From positions 1 to 43,123 of the forward strand of contig NZ_JARWQD010000309.1 of the NCBI RefSeq assembly GCF_029869545.1: DNA of 43,123 nucleotides, in the 5' to 3' direction. The DNA is from Nocardia wallacei (GTDB lineage: Bacteria; Actinomycetota; Actinomycetes; Mycobacteriales; Mycobacteriaceae). Every line of letters begins with the position of its first letter. Position 1 is the first letter of the stretch. Below the pieces are notes generated by a model. The model made no database searches and had not been told where the DNA came from. It saw only the letters and a program-made list of their open reading frames with translations. Position numbers and translations under genes: made by a program. Of this stretch, positions 8,116 to 16,108 are shown in pieces.

Positions 8116-9333
8116 ATGCCCGAGATTCGCACCCTGACCCAGCGGCGCGCCGCCCTGGAACAGGAATGGGCCCGCTGGGCACCGGCGCATGCGGTGCCGG
8201 CCGGGCAGACCGTGCTGCGCAGCGAGGTGGTGCAGTCGTGGCGCCGCTCGCTGCCCACCGTCGATCCGGCCTGCCTCGCCGCACCCGCCGACGACGCCGA
8301 GATCGGCTCGCGCTGGACCGCGTCACCGCTGCGCGAGCCGGTCGTCGAGCTGTCGGGCGAATTGCGCAGCATCGCCGACGATTCCGGATTCGTCGCCGCC
8401 GTCACCGACGAGCACGGCACCATCCTGTGGTCCTGCGGCGGCCGGGTGATGCGCCGCCGGGCCGAACAGGTCAACTTCGCCCCCGGCGGCCGCTGGGACG
8501 AGACCCATATGGGCACCAACGCATTATCGCTGGCGCTGCGCACCGGCGAGCCCAGCATCGTCTTCTCCGCCGAACATCTGGTGGCCGCCCTGCACGGCTG
8601 GGTCTGCTATTGCGCGCCGATCCACACCCCCGACGGGCGGCGCCTCGGGGTGCTGGATCTGTCCACCACCTGGGACCGCTCGCATCCACTGGCGATGTCG
8701 ACCGTGCGGGCGCTGGTGTCGGCGATCGAATCGCGGCTGCCGCGGCAGTCCGGCACCGGACCCGACCGCTGCGAGATCCGGCTGCGGTGCCTCGGCGGCG
8801 CGGACCTGACCCGGGCGGGTTGCCCGGTCCGGTTGCGGCCCAGGCAGATCGAGATCCTGGCGCTGCTCGCGCTCGAGCCCGAGGGCTACACGCCGCAGCG
8901 GCTGCACGCGGCCGTCTACGGCGACCGCCCGGTGTCGGCGTCCACGCTCAAGGCCGACGTGTCACATCTGCGCAATGCCACCGGCGGCGACATCACCAGC
9001 CGCCGCTACATGCTGGCGCGCCCGATCTCCTGCGACGCCGTGGATCTGCTCGCGGCGATCGCGGCCGGTGACCTGCCCGCCGCATTGCGCCTGTATCGGG
9101 GGCCGCTGCTGCCCGGCTCGGACACCCCCGGCATCGCACAGTGGCGCGAATATCTGGCGGTGAGCCTGCGCACCGCGGTGCTCGACAGCGAATCACCCAC
9201 GCACGCCGTGGAATTCGGGGCACGCTGCCCGGACGACGCGCAGATCCACGAGCACGCGCTGCGGCTGCTCGCGCCGTCCGACCCCCGCCGCGCCGTGGTC
9301 ACCGCCCGCCTGCACGCCGCGCACGGCGGCTGA
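8116..9333 (+). CDS. GAF-domain transcriptional activator with SARP-like winged helix
   Basis: A 405-residue regulator. Residues about 85-205 form a GAF sensor domain (DDSGFVAAVTDEHGTILWSC, then GTNALSLALRTGEP and LGVLDLSTTW), as in AcoR-type activators of alcohol, acetoin and aldehyde genes. The sigma-54 AAA domain of AcoR is absent. Instead residues about 235-310 (LRPRQIEILALLALEPEG through LKADVSHLRN) resemble the winged-helix DNA-binding domain of SARP/OmpR regulators. This is followed by a short BTAD-like helical tail (ALRLYRGPLLPG). The ATG at 8116 has GGGAGG about 7 nt upstream; open frame before it is an artefact of high GC. Its position before the aldehyde dehydrogenase operon indicates that it activates those genes, probably through the palindrome at 9370-9391. 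Confidence 0.85.
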   Translation: MPEIRTLTQRRAALEQEWARWAPAHAVPAGQTVLRSEVVQSWRRSLPTVDPACLAAPADDAEIGSRWTASPLREPVVELSGELRSIADDSGFVAAVTDEHGTILWSCGGRVMRRRAEQVNFAPGGRWDETHMGTNALSLALRTGEPSIVFSAEHLVAALHGWVCYCAPIHTPDGRRLGVLDLSTTWDRSHPLAMSTVRALVSAIESRLPRQSGTGPDRCEIRLRCLGGADLTRAGCPVRLRPRQIEILALLALEPEGYTPQRLHAAVYGDRPVSASTLKADVSHLRNATGGDITSRRYMLARPISCDAVDLLAAIAAGDLPAALRLYRGPLLPGSDTPGIAQWREYLAVSLRTAVLDSESPTHAVEFGARCPDDAQIHEHALRLLAPSDPRRAVVTARLHAAHGG

Positions 9334-9369
9334 CCGCGCGACCGCCAACCTCCCGCCAACCGCCGCGTT

Positions 9370-9391
9370 CCATAGTGACGCCGTCACATGG
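9370..9391. promoter_or_regulatory. Palindromic activator/operator site before aldehyde dehydrogenase
   Basis: The core GTGACGCCGTCAC (9375-9387) has perfect 6-bp arms. It is flanked by CCAT on the left and ATGG on the right, extending the symmetry apart from one extra A. It lies 83 nt before the dehydrogenase start and just after the GAF regulator gene, a sensible place for an activator site. Confidence 0.55.
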
Positions 9392-9473
9392 ATCAGTCGG
9401 CGGGATGCCCGCGGGCGGCGGCCACGCGCAGGGCCCCTCGCTGACGTTGCCGGTAGAACAGGAAGCGAGCATC

Positions 9474-10991
9474 ATGATCTACGCCAAGCCCGGTACCGAC
9501 GGCAGCGTCGTCCACTTCGCCCGGCGCTACGAGAATTTCATCGGCGGCGACTGGAAGGCACCCGTCGAGGGGCGCTATTTCGAGAATCCCTCCCCCGTCG
9601 ACGGCGAGACCTTCTGCGAGGTGGCCCGTTCCACGGCCGCCGATATCGACAGCGCGCTCGAGGCCGCGCACGCCGCGGCCGAAACCTGGGGCGCCACCTC
9701 GGTCACGCAGCGCGCCAATCTGCTCAACAAGATCGCCGACCGGATCGAGGAGCATCTGGAGCGGCTCGCCGTCGCCGAGACCTGGGAGAACGGCAAGCCG
9801 GTCCGCGAATCCCTGGCCGCCGACATCCCGCTGGCCGTCGACCATTTCCGGTATTTCGCGGGCGTCGTCCGGGCCCAGGAGGGTGGCATCTCCGAGGTCG
9901 ACGCCGATACCGTCGCCTATCACTTCCACGAGCCGCTCGGCGTCGTCGGCCAGATCATCCCGTGGAACTTCCCGATTCTCATGGCGGCCTGGAAACTGGC
10001 TCCCGCGCTGGCGGCGGGCAACTGCGTGGTCATCAAACCGGCCGAGCAGACCCCGGCGTCGCTGCTGCTGGTGGTCGAGCTGATCGCCGATCTGCTGCCG
10101 CCGGGAGTGGTCAACGTGGTCAACGGATTCGGCGTCGAGGCGGGCAAGCCCCTGGCGTCCAGCCCGCGGGTGGCGAAGGTCGCGTTCACCGGGGAGACCA
10201 CCACCGGGCGGCTGATCATGCAGTACGCCAGCGAGAACATCATTCCGGTCACCCTGGAACTCGGCGGGAAGAGTCCCAACATCTTCCTGCCCGACGTCGC
10301 CGCCGCCGACGACGACTTCCTGGACAAGGCGGTCGAGGGTTTCGTCATGTTCGCGCTCAATCAGGGCGAGGTGTGCACGTGTCCGTCGCGCGCGCTGATC
10401 CATTCCTCGATCTACGACGAGTTCCTGTCCCGCTGCCTCGAGCGCACCCGCAATATCAAGGGCGGCAACCCCCTCGACGACAGCACCATGATCGGCGCCC
10501 AGGCCAGCAACGACCAGTACGAGAAGATCCTGTCCTACATCGATATCGGCCGTAAGGAAGGCGCGAAGGTGCTGGCCGGGGGTGCGACGCGCAAGGTCGA
10601 CGGGTTCCCCGGCGGCTACTACATCGAGCCGACGATCTTCGAGGGGCGCAACGACATGCGCATCTTCCAGGAGGAGATCTTCGGACCGGTGGTGGCGGTG
10701 ACCAGGTACGACACCGTGGACGAGGCGATCACCCTCGCCAATGACACCCTGTACGGACTCGGCGCGGGTGTCTGGACCCGGGATATGAACACCGCCTATC
10801 GGATGGGCCGGGCCATCAAGGCGGGGCGGGTGTGGACCAACTGCTTCCACGCCTATCCGGCGCACGCCGCCTTCGGCGGATACAAGAAGTCCGGCATCGG
10901 CCGCGAGAACCACCGGATGATGCTCGACCACTACCAGCACACCAAGAATCTGCTGGTGAGCTACGCACCGCAGAAACTCGGGTTCTTCTGA
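9474..10991 (+). CDS. NAD-dependent aldehyde dehydrogenase (ExaC/AldB-like)
   Basis: A 505-residue aldehyde dehydrogenase. Key residues: IIPWNFPILM (about 161-170) with the catalytic Asn; FTGETTTGR, the NAD-binding loop (about 238-246); LELGGKSPN with general-base Glu262; and NQGEVCTCPSR with catalytic Cys301. The NQGEVCTCPS form and start MIYAKPG are typical of acetaldehyde/glycolaldehyde dehydrogenases that lie next to DUF779 genes. It oxidises short aldehydes to carboxylic acids in the cytoplasm. Its stop overlaps the next start by one base (TGATG), so translation is coupled. Control is most likely by the upstream GAF regulator. Confidence 0.93.
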   Translation: MIYAKPGTDGSVVHFARRYENFIGGDWKAPVEGRYFENPSPVDGETFCEVARSTAADIDSALEAAHAAAETWGATSVTQRANLLNKIADRIEEHLERLAVAETWENGKPVRESLAADIPLAVDHFRYFAGVVRAQEGGISEVDADTVAYHFHEPLGVVGQIIPWNFPILMAAWKLAPALAAGNCVVIKPAEQTPASLLLVVELIADLLPPGVVNVVNGFGVEAGKPLASSPRVAKVAFTGETTTGRLIMQYASENIIPVTLELGGKSPNIFLPDVAAADDDFLDKAVEGFVMFALNQGEVCTCPSRALIHSSIYDEFLSRCLERTRNIKGGNPLDDSTMIGAQASNDQYEKILSYIDIGRKEGAKVLAGGATRKVDGFPGGYYIEPTIFEGRNDMRIFQEEIFGPVVAVTRYDTVDEAITLANDTLYGLGAGVWTRDMNTAYRMGRAIKAGRVWTNCFHAYPAHAAFGGYKKSGIGRENHRMMLDHYQHTKNLLVSYAPQKLGFF

Positions 10992-11392
10992 TGGCCGAGA
11001 AGGTTTCCCGCATCGGTATCACCGACGCGGCGGCCACGCTGCTCGCCGAACTCGGCGAGCGGAACGGTCCGGTGATGTTCCATCAGTCCGGTGGATGCTG
11101 TGACGGCAGCTCTCCGATGTGCTACCCCCGCAACGAATTTCGCGTCGGGTCCGCGGACGTGCTGCTCGGTCACCTGCCGGGCGGTACGCCGTTCTGGATG
11201 AGCGCCGACCAGTTCGAGTACTGGCGCCACACCCACCTCACCGTGGACGTGGTACCCGGTCGCGGCAGCGGGTTCTCCCTGGAGGCGCCGGACGGGGTGC
11301 GTTTCCTGATCCGCTCGCGGCTGCTGTCGGACGCGGAAGTCGAAGCGCTGGAGGCGGATCCGCCGATCACCGGGGCCGACCTGCTGCTGTGA
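10991..11392 (+). CDS. DUF779 domain protein, aldehyde dehydrogenase partner
   Basis: A 133-residue protein matching DUF779: an N-terminal helix, then FHQSGGCCDGSSPMCYP (Cys36, Cys37 and Cys44), GTPFWMSADQFEYW, and a C-terminal beta segment. The conserved cysteines suggest metal or thiol chemistry. DUF779 genes regularly follow aldehyde dehydrogenases, which suggests an accessory or protective role, but no biochemical function is established to my knowledge. It starts inside the dehydrogenase stop codon (one-base overlap). It converges on the glycosidase-like gene with a 10-nt gap. Confidence 0.88.
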   Translation: MAEKVSRIGITDAAATLLAELGERNGPVMFHQSGGCCDGSSPMCYPRNEFRVGSADVLLGHLPGGTPFWMSADQFEYWRHTHLTVDVVPGRGSGFSLEAPDGVRFLIRSRLLSDAEVEALEADPPITGADLLL

Positions 11393-11402
11393 TCGGTGGG
11401 GA

Positions 11403-13013
11403 TCAGGGACCGGGCGTCAGGGCTCCGCCGTGGTAGCGCACGGACGGATTCCACAGGAAGAAGCTGTCGATCCCGGTGGTCGCCGCGGCGTCGATCTGCG
11501 CCCGGACCTCGGCGTCGCCGTAGTTCACGCCCAGGCTGAAGTCCTGCAGCCACGGGATCACGGCGGCGCCGGTGCCCTGGGTCAGGTCGCGGAAGTCCCG
11601 CAGCGATCGCTGGACGATGTCGAACGGCTGGGCGTTCGGATCGGCCACCCCGTACTCGCCCGCGCCCCAGTGCGACGGATACACCATCGGCGCAACATAA
11701 TCCACGTGCGGGGCCATGAGCCGGATGTCCTGGGCGATCTGTTCGGGCCGGTTCACCGCGATGCCGAACACCGCGGCACTCAGGCTCGCGCCCGCATCGC
11801 GCACGGGATCGCGGCTCTCGCGCAGGAATTCCGCGATGGAGACGGTCGGTGATTCGGTGATCCCGGCGAAATGCATTCCGCCCAGGGGACCGTCGGGCCG
11901 CCGGACATAGTCGTACATCACCCCGTCGAAGCCGAGCCGGGCCGCCTCCGCCGCGAGATCGATGTTGTACCGGCGCACCTCGGGATTGGCGAAGTTGGTG
12001 AAGGCGATGGCGCCGTATCCGCTGGCGTAGGGCCCGCCGCCGGGGGCCTGCACCACCCAGTCCGGGCGCCCGGCGCCCCACGCCCAGCCCGCCAGCGTCG
12101 GGTCCCGGAATGCCACGATCCGGCCCTCCACGCGTAAACCCATGTCGTGCAGCGTCTTCAGGGCGGCACGGGCGTCGTAGATACCGGCGGCGGCGCCGGT
12201 CTCCCGCGCGAGCGGCACCTCGGAGGCGTAGCCGACGACGCCGTCCTCGTCCTTGATGTCGAGTTCCACCGTATTGATCCGCCCCTCGCGGGCCAGCGCC
12301 AGGACGCCCTCGCGCAGGCCCTCGTCGGCCCAGCCGTACGCGGTGACATGGACGGCCTTGGTGCGGGGCATGGTGACCCGGGAATCGATCGGCCGCGTGG
12401 TCGCGTTGCCCGCGTCGTCCACGGCGACGACCGCGGCGCCCACCGGCGCCCGCGGCAGCGTCACCTCGAATCTGCCCTCGGAATCGGTTGCCACCGAGGT
12501 GGCTCCGACGGTGACCCGCTCGGCCCCGACCGCCGTGCCGCGCACGGTGACCGGCTGGCGGTACGAGGGCACCGTGCCCTGCTGCTCCACGGTCAGGTCC
12601 GGGGGCCGGGTGTCGACGGTGAACGTCCTCGACACCCCCGGGCCCGTTCGCATCCAGCCCAGCAGTCCGCCCGGCGGAATCTCGGCGGTGAACGTGTGCT
12701 CGCCGTCGGGCAGGCCGGTGGGCCGGTATCGCACAGTGTCCCCGGCGATTTCGCCGGAGACCTCCTTGCCGTCCAGCGTGAGCCGCACCGCCTGCGGATC
12801 GTGGCCGCGGGCATCCACCGACAGCTCCAGCGAATTCACCGCGGCCGCGCCGATCGGGCCGCCGGGCAGGCCGGTCAGGGGCAGGCCCGAGGGCTCCGAG
12901 ACCGCCGAACCGATGATCGCGCCGGACACCACCACCACGGTGACGACCACGACCGACAACACGATCAGCCGCGGACGCCCCCGTGTCGGGACTCGCTTCA
13001 GCAACGCACACAC
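11403..13013 (-). CDS. Putative glycoside hydrolase (DUF4015), membrane-anchored or secreted
   Basis: A 536-residue extracytoplasmic protein. A basic N-terminus and one strong hydrophobic segment (about residues 14-36) form a signal anchor. Residues about 50-225 look like two Ig/beta-sandwich modules, with repeats such as FTVDTRPPDL and GTAVGAERVTVGATSV. Residues about 235-530 are the DUF4015 TIM barrel: VHVTAYGWADEG, NTVELDIKDEDG, GRIVAFRDPTLA, FTNFANPEVRRYN, GFDGVMYDYVRRP, VDYVAPMVYPSHW and SFFLWNP. This fold suggests hydrolysis of a surface or environmental polysaccharide; no activity is proven. The start is uncertain: GTG at 13013 gives the best signal sequence, and in-frame TTG codons follow. 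It is divergent from a NodB-type deacetylase, so the pair may act on the same polymer. Confidence 0.85.
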   Translation of the reverse strand: MCALLKRVPTRGRPRLIVLSVVVVTVVVVSGAIIGSAVSEPSGLPLTGLPGGPIGAAAVNSLELSVDARGHDPQAVRLTLDGKEVSGEIAGDTVRYRPTGLPDGEHTFTAEIPPGGLLGWMRTGPGVSRTFTVDTRPPDLTVEQQGTVPSYRQPVTVRGTAVGAERVTVGATSVATDSEGRFEVTLPRAPVGAAVVAVDDAGNATTRPIDSRVTMPRTKAVHVTAYGWADEGLREGVLALAREGRINTVELDIKDEDGVVGYASEVPLARETGAAAGIYDARAALKTLHDMGLRVEGRIVAFRDPTLAGWAWGAGRPDWVVQAPGGGPYASGYGAIAFTNFANPEVRRYNIDLAAEAARLGFDGVMYDYVRRPDGPLGGMHFAGITESPTVSIAEFLRESRDPVRDAGASLSAAVFGIAVNRPEQIAQDIRLMAPHVDYVAPMVYPSHWGAGEYGVADPNAQPFDIVQRSLRDFRDLTQGTGAAVIPWLQDFSLGVNYGDAEVRAQIDAAATTGIDSFFLWNPSVRYHGGALTPGP

Positions 13014-13104
13014 CAGCTTTCGGTAAACGTCTCCCTAATATCCACACCGGCATGATGTTTCGTGCCGACTTTCCCGGTTTGTACCGAGAATCGTTGGCGG
13101 TACG

Positions 13105-13110
13105 TAATAT
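13105..13110 (+). promoter_or_regulatory. Putative leaderless promoter -10 box (deacetylase lipoprotein)
   Basis: TAATAT ends exactly 7 nt before the ATG at 13118. It is a strong actinobacterial -10 match, and no ribosome site is seen between it and the start. Confidence 0.6.
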
Positions 13111-13117
13111 TGACGTG

Positions 13118-14107
13118 ATGGTGAGCAACCGTGGCACCCTCCTGTCCGCGCTGGCCCTCCTGGTCGCGGCCGCCTGCGGCGCGCCCCAGCAACCCGCCGC
13201 CGTCACCGCGCCCGCGCCCCCACCGGCGGCCCCGGCCCCCGATCCGGCGGCCGTCGGGGCGAACGAACTGGGCGCGGTCCCGATCTTGATGTACCACCAG
13301 CTGAGCCCGGCGCCCTCCGGCGAGTACGACCAGACGCCCGCGGAGTTCCGCGAGGAGCTCGAGCGCCTGTACCGCGAGGGCTACCGCCCGGTGACCGCCG
13401 CGAAATACATTGCGGGAGAGATCGATATCCCCGCGGGCACCCATCCGGTGGTGCTGACCTTCGACGATTCGACCGCCAGCCAGGTGGCCTTCACCCCCGA
13501 CGGCACGCCCGCGCCCGACACCGCGGTCGGCATCCTCGCCGAATTCGCGGCCCGCCACCCGGACTTCCCCGCCGTCGCGACCTTCTACGTCAACGACGAC
13601 CTGTTCGGCGACGACCCCCGCGCGCTACCGTGGCTGGCCGCCCACGGCTACGAGATCGGCGCGCACACCGCGAGCCACGCCGACCTCGGCACTCTCGACA
13701 CCACGGGCGTCCGACGCGAACTCGCGCTCAACGTGCGCACCATCGCGGCCACGGCGCCCGGCACCGCCGTACGCACCATGGCCCTGCCCCTGGGCATCTC
13801 ACCCGCCGACCCCGCCGCGGCGGTCGCGGGAACCTGGGAGGGGACGTCCTACGCGTTCGACGCGGTCATGCTGGTCGGATCGGAACCGGCCCCCTCCCCC
13901 TACGGCTCCGTCGACCCCGCGGCCGTTCCCCGGATCCGCTCGGGCGCAGGGCAGGTCCCCTTCGACTCGGCCTACTGGCTCGACCATCTCGCCGCCCATC
14001 CCGACCAGCGATTCACCTCCGACGGCGACCCGCACCGAATCGCCTTCCCCCGCGACCTCTCCGCCGACCTCACGGCCAAGTGGACCGCCCGGGCGCATCC
14101 GTTCTGA
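13118..14107 (+). CDS. Polysaccharide deacetylase (NodB-like) lipoprotein
   Basis: A 329-residue lipoprotein: signal peptide with lipobox VAAAC (Cys20), then a Pro/Ala-rich linker (about 22-48). The catalytic domain contains VPILMYHQL, VVLTFDDSTASQ (NodB motif 1, metal-binding Asp pair) and EIGAHTASHADL (motif 2, HxxxH metal ligands). These are the marks of CE4 esterases that remove acetyl groups from peptidoglycan or other N-acetylated glycans. The long VAFTPDGTPAPDT insert after motif 1 occurs in lipoprotein members of actinobacteria. The start is set by the -10 spacing and the immediate signal sequence. Divergent from the DUF4015 protein; convergent with the next monooxygenase. Confidence 0.88.
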   Translation: MVSNRGTLLSALALLVAAACGAPQQPAAVTAPAPPPAAPAPDPAAVGANELGAVPILMYHQLSPAPSGEYDQTPAEFREELERLYREGYRPVTAAKYIAGEIDIPAGTHPVVLTFDDSTASQVAFTPDGTPAPDTAVGILAEFAARHPDFPAVATFYVNDDLFGDDPRALPWLAAHGYEIGAHTASHADLGTLDTTGVRRELALNVRTIAATAPGTAVRTMALPLGISPADPAAAVAGTWEGTSYAFDAVMLVGSEPAPSPYGSVDPAAVPRIRSGAGQVPFDSAYWLDHLAAHPDQRFTSDGDPHRIAFPRDLSADLTAKWTARAHPF

Positions 14108-14138
14108 CGGTCTCCCGAGCGAGCGGACGCAGTCGCCG

Positions 14139-15341
14139 TCAGGCGTTCGCACGTTCGACGGAGCGCTGCAACATCTTCCGTGTCACCGGAAGCCGCATGG
14201 CGCGCAGCATCAGGTTGTTCATCCACAGATGCGCCCGGGTGGGCGGCGCGAATTGGCTCGCGCCCCTGCGGGCCAGGGCCTGGCGCTTGCGAATATCGGG
14301 ACGCAGCATCGTCTCCCATTCGGCCAGGGCGGCCGGAATGTCGTCGTGCTCGTCCAGTGCATCGCCGAGCCGTCCCGCCCCGGCCAGTGCGAGCGCCGCG
14401 CCGTATCCGGCGAAGGGCGTCACGCACCAGGCCGCATCGCCGAGCAGCACGACCCGGCCACTGCTCCATCGATCCATGACTATCTGACTCACCGAGTCGA
14501 AATACGCAGCGCCAGGCTCGTTTTCGAGCTGCCGCAAGGCATCGGGCACACTGCCCCCGAGATCACCGAACCGTGCGGACAGTGCCGCGGTCGCGCCCCG
14601 CGCCAGTTCGGCCGCGGGATCGTCGGCGCGGTAGGTGAAGAAGGCCGAGGATCGCCGCGGCCCCACATTGATCACGGCGGCGGTCCGCCCGAGGCCGATG
14701 AATGTCTTCGACGACGCGTCGGGCACTTCCTCCGGAACACGCGACAGCGGGAACGCTCCCACCATGTGCCGCAGGTCCACCAAGTGGTCCGCCTTCGGGC
14801 CGAAGGCGATCTCCCGGATGCCGGAGTGCAGCCCGTCGGCTCCGACGAGCAGATCCGCGCGCTCGCGGGTGCCGTCGCTCAACGTGATCTCGACGCCGCC
14901 GGAATGCTGGTCGACCGCGCGCACGGTGGTGCCGAACCGGAGGTCGACGGCCGCGTGCACCGCCTCGAACAACACGGTCTCGATATCGCCGCGGAACAGC
15001 GACAGCGCCCGCTGCGCCAGCGCGGCGCGCGCGACCTCGGCGGGAATCGTGATTCTGTCGCGTCCGTCCGCGCCGACGATGATCGAGGTGAACCATCCGA
15101 TATCCCGGGCCGCGAGCGCGGGCAGCACGCCCATGCGTTCGGCGGCGTCGTACCCGTAGCCGAGGAGGTTCACCAGATATCCGCCGCTGCGCCGACCGGG
15201 CGCGCGCTCGACCACGAGCACCTCCCACCCCGATCGGTACAGGCGCAGCGCGGTGGCCAGGCCCGCGATGCCCGCACCCGACACCACCACCCGCCTGCCT
15301 CGCGTATCGCCTTGTCGCCGTTGGTCCTGCGGATCAGTCAC
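14139..15341 (-). CDS. FAD-dependent monooxygenase under TetR control
   Basis: A 400-residue single-domain flavin hydroxylase. VVVSGAGIAGLATALRL near residue 20 is the dinucleotide fold. DLLVGADGLHSGIR is the DG motif. VVLLGDAAWCVTPFAGYGAALALAGA is the second FAD motif (GDAA), with Trp-Cys in place of the usual His-x. The size and C-terminal arginine-rich helix fit the TetX/PgaE-like class acting on polyketides or small aromatics. Of two close GTG codons (15347 and 15341) the second is better spaced from GGGAG. Across 117 nt it faces a TetR gene, with twin operators between, so expression is probably induced by a toxic ligand that the enzyme modifies. The actual substrate is unknown. Confidence 0.88.
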   Translation of the reverse strand: MTDPQDQRRQGDTRGRRVVVSGAGIAGLATALRLYRSGWEVLVVERAPGRRSGGYLVNLLGYGYDAAERMGVLPALAARDIGWFTSIIVGADGRDRITIPAEVARAALAQRALSLFRGDIETVLFEAVHAAVDLRFGTTVRAVDQHSGGVEITLSDGTRERADLLVGADGLHSGIREIAFGPKADHLVDLRHMVGAFPLSRVPEEVPDASSKTFIGLGRTAAVINVGPRRSSAFFTYRADDPAAELARGATAALSARFGDLGGSVPDALRQLENEPGAAYFDSVSQIVMDRWSSGRVVLLGDAAWCVTPFAGYGAALALAGAGRLGDALDEHDDIPAALAEWETMLRPDIRKRQALARRGASQFAPPTRAHLWMNNLMLRAMRLPVTRKMLQRSVERANA

Positions 15342-15367
15342 AACCACTCCCGGGTTCGCCGAACAAA

Positions 15368-15410
15368 GTATGAGCAGACGCTCAAACTCAGTATGAGCAT
15401 GTGCTCATAC
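15368..15410. promoter_or_regulatory. Twin TetR operators
   Basis: Two 20-bp sites share the plan GTATGAGC-N4-GCTCAxAC. Site 1 is 15368-15387 with one mismatch (GCTCAAAC); site 2 is 15391-15410 and perfectly symmetric in both arms (GCTCATAC). Centres are 23 bp apart. They lie between the divergent monooxygenase and TetR genes. Confidence 0.8.
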
Positions 15411-15445
15411 TCGCGGCAAGTCGAGGTTCCGGGTGCCCGAGCGCC

Positions 15446-15451
15446 TAAACT
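15446..15451 (+). promoter_or_regulatory. Putative leaderless promoter -10 box (TetR at 15459)
   Basis: TAAACT ends 7 nt before the GTG at 15459. It decides for that start over the in-frame ATG at 15393, which lies inside operator 2. Confidence 0.5.
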
Positions 15452-15458
15452 GTCCGAT

Positions 15459-16067
15459 GTGCCCAGAGGTGTCGCGATTCCCGAGATCCGGCAGCAGCTG
15501 TTCGCGGCCGCCGAGCGAGTGATCGTCCGCGACGGTCCGGGCAAGCTGAGCGGCCGGGCCGTGACGGCGGAAGCCGGTGTCGCGACGGGATTGCTCTACT
15601 CCCACTTCGCCGACCTCGACGGCTTCCTGGCGGCCTTCGCCGTAGACCGCGCCTTCACGATCGCCGCCGACTGCGCGGGGCTGATCGAACGCGCGGGCGA
15701 GGGCACCCTCGCCGGGAATGTCTGCGACGCGATCCTGGCGGTCCCCCTGCACACCGTCCTCGCGTCCACGCGGCTGCTCGTCGCGCGCCCGGAACTCCTC
15801 GACCAGGTTCAGCAGGTACTCGGCGAGCGTTCCGCGGGGCTCGATGCGCTCGAAAGATCCGTCACCGCATACCTTTCCGCCGAACAGCGCCTGGCGCGGT
15901 TACCCGCGGCGGTGCGGCCGGAGGCGCTGGCCGCCGCGCTGGTCGGCATCGTGCACCATCGCGCACTGACCGACCGCGCGACATCCGAGACGCCCGACCG
16001 CATCCGCCGCGCGATCACCGCACTGATCGAAGGCATGGACCCCGCACCCCAGCGTTCCAGGCGCTGA
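15459..16067 (+). CDS. TetR-family transcriptional regulator
   Basis: A 202-residue TetR repressor. Helices 1-4 of the DNA-binding domain: IPEIRQQLFAAAERVIVRDG, then LSGRAVTAEAGVATGLLYSHFADLDGFL (about residues 28-55), with the YSHF turn typical of the family. The C-terminal domain is short and Ala/Leu-rich. It likely represses itself and the divergent monooxygenase through the paired sites at 15368-15410. The GTG at 15459 is chosen because the upstream ATG would place the operator inside the coding region and because of the -10 spacing. Confidence 0.85.
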   Translation: MPRGVAIPEIRQQLFAAAERVIVRDGPGKLSGRAVTAEAGVATGLLYSHFADLDGFLAAFAVDRAFTIAADCAGLIERAGEGTLAGNVCDAILAVPLHTVLASTRLLVARPELLDQVQQVLGERSAGLDALERSVTAYLSAEQRLARLPAAVRPEALAAALVGIVHHRALTDRATSETPDRIRRAITALIEGMDPAPQRSRR

Positions 16068-16072
16068 GTCGC

Positions 16073-16108
16073 GCCCGGGACCTGGGACTACTGTCTCACC
16101 GCCCGGGC
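16073..16108. terminator. Possible bidirectional terminator hairpin
   Basis: GCCCGGG at 16073-16079 pairs with CCCGGGC at 16102-16108 across a 22-nt loop, in the gap between the convergent TetR and gabD2 genes; its right arm overlaps the end of gabD2. Arms are short, so the call is weak. Confidence 0.35.

Noticed and set aside
14229..15390. Long open plus-strand frame running into the TetR gene, and other very long frames such as minus 38742-40532, minus 28000-29103 and plus 302-1885
   Set aside because: High GC leaves antisense frames open; these have Arg/Pro/His-rich nonsense composition and lie opposite genes with clear motifs.
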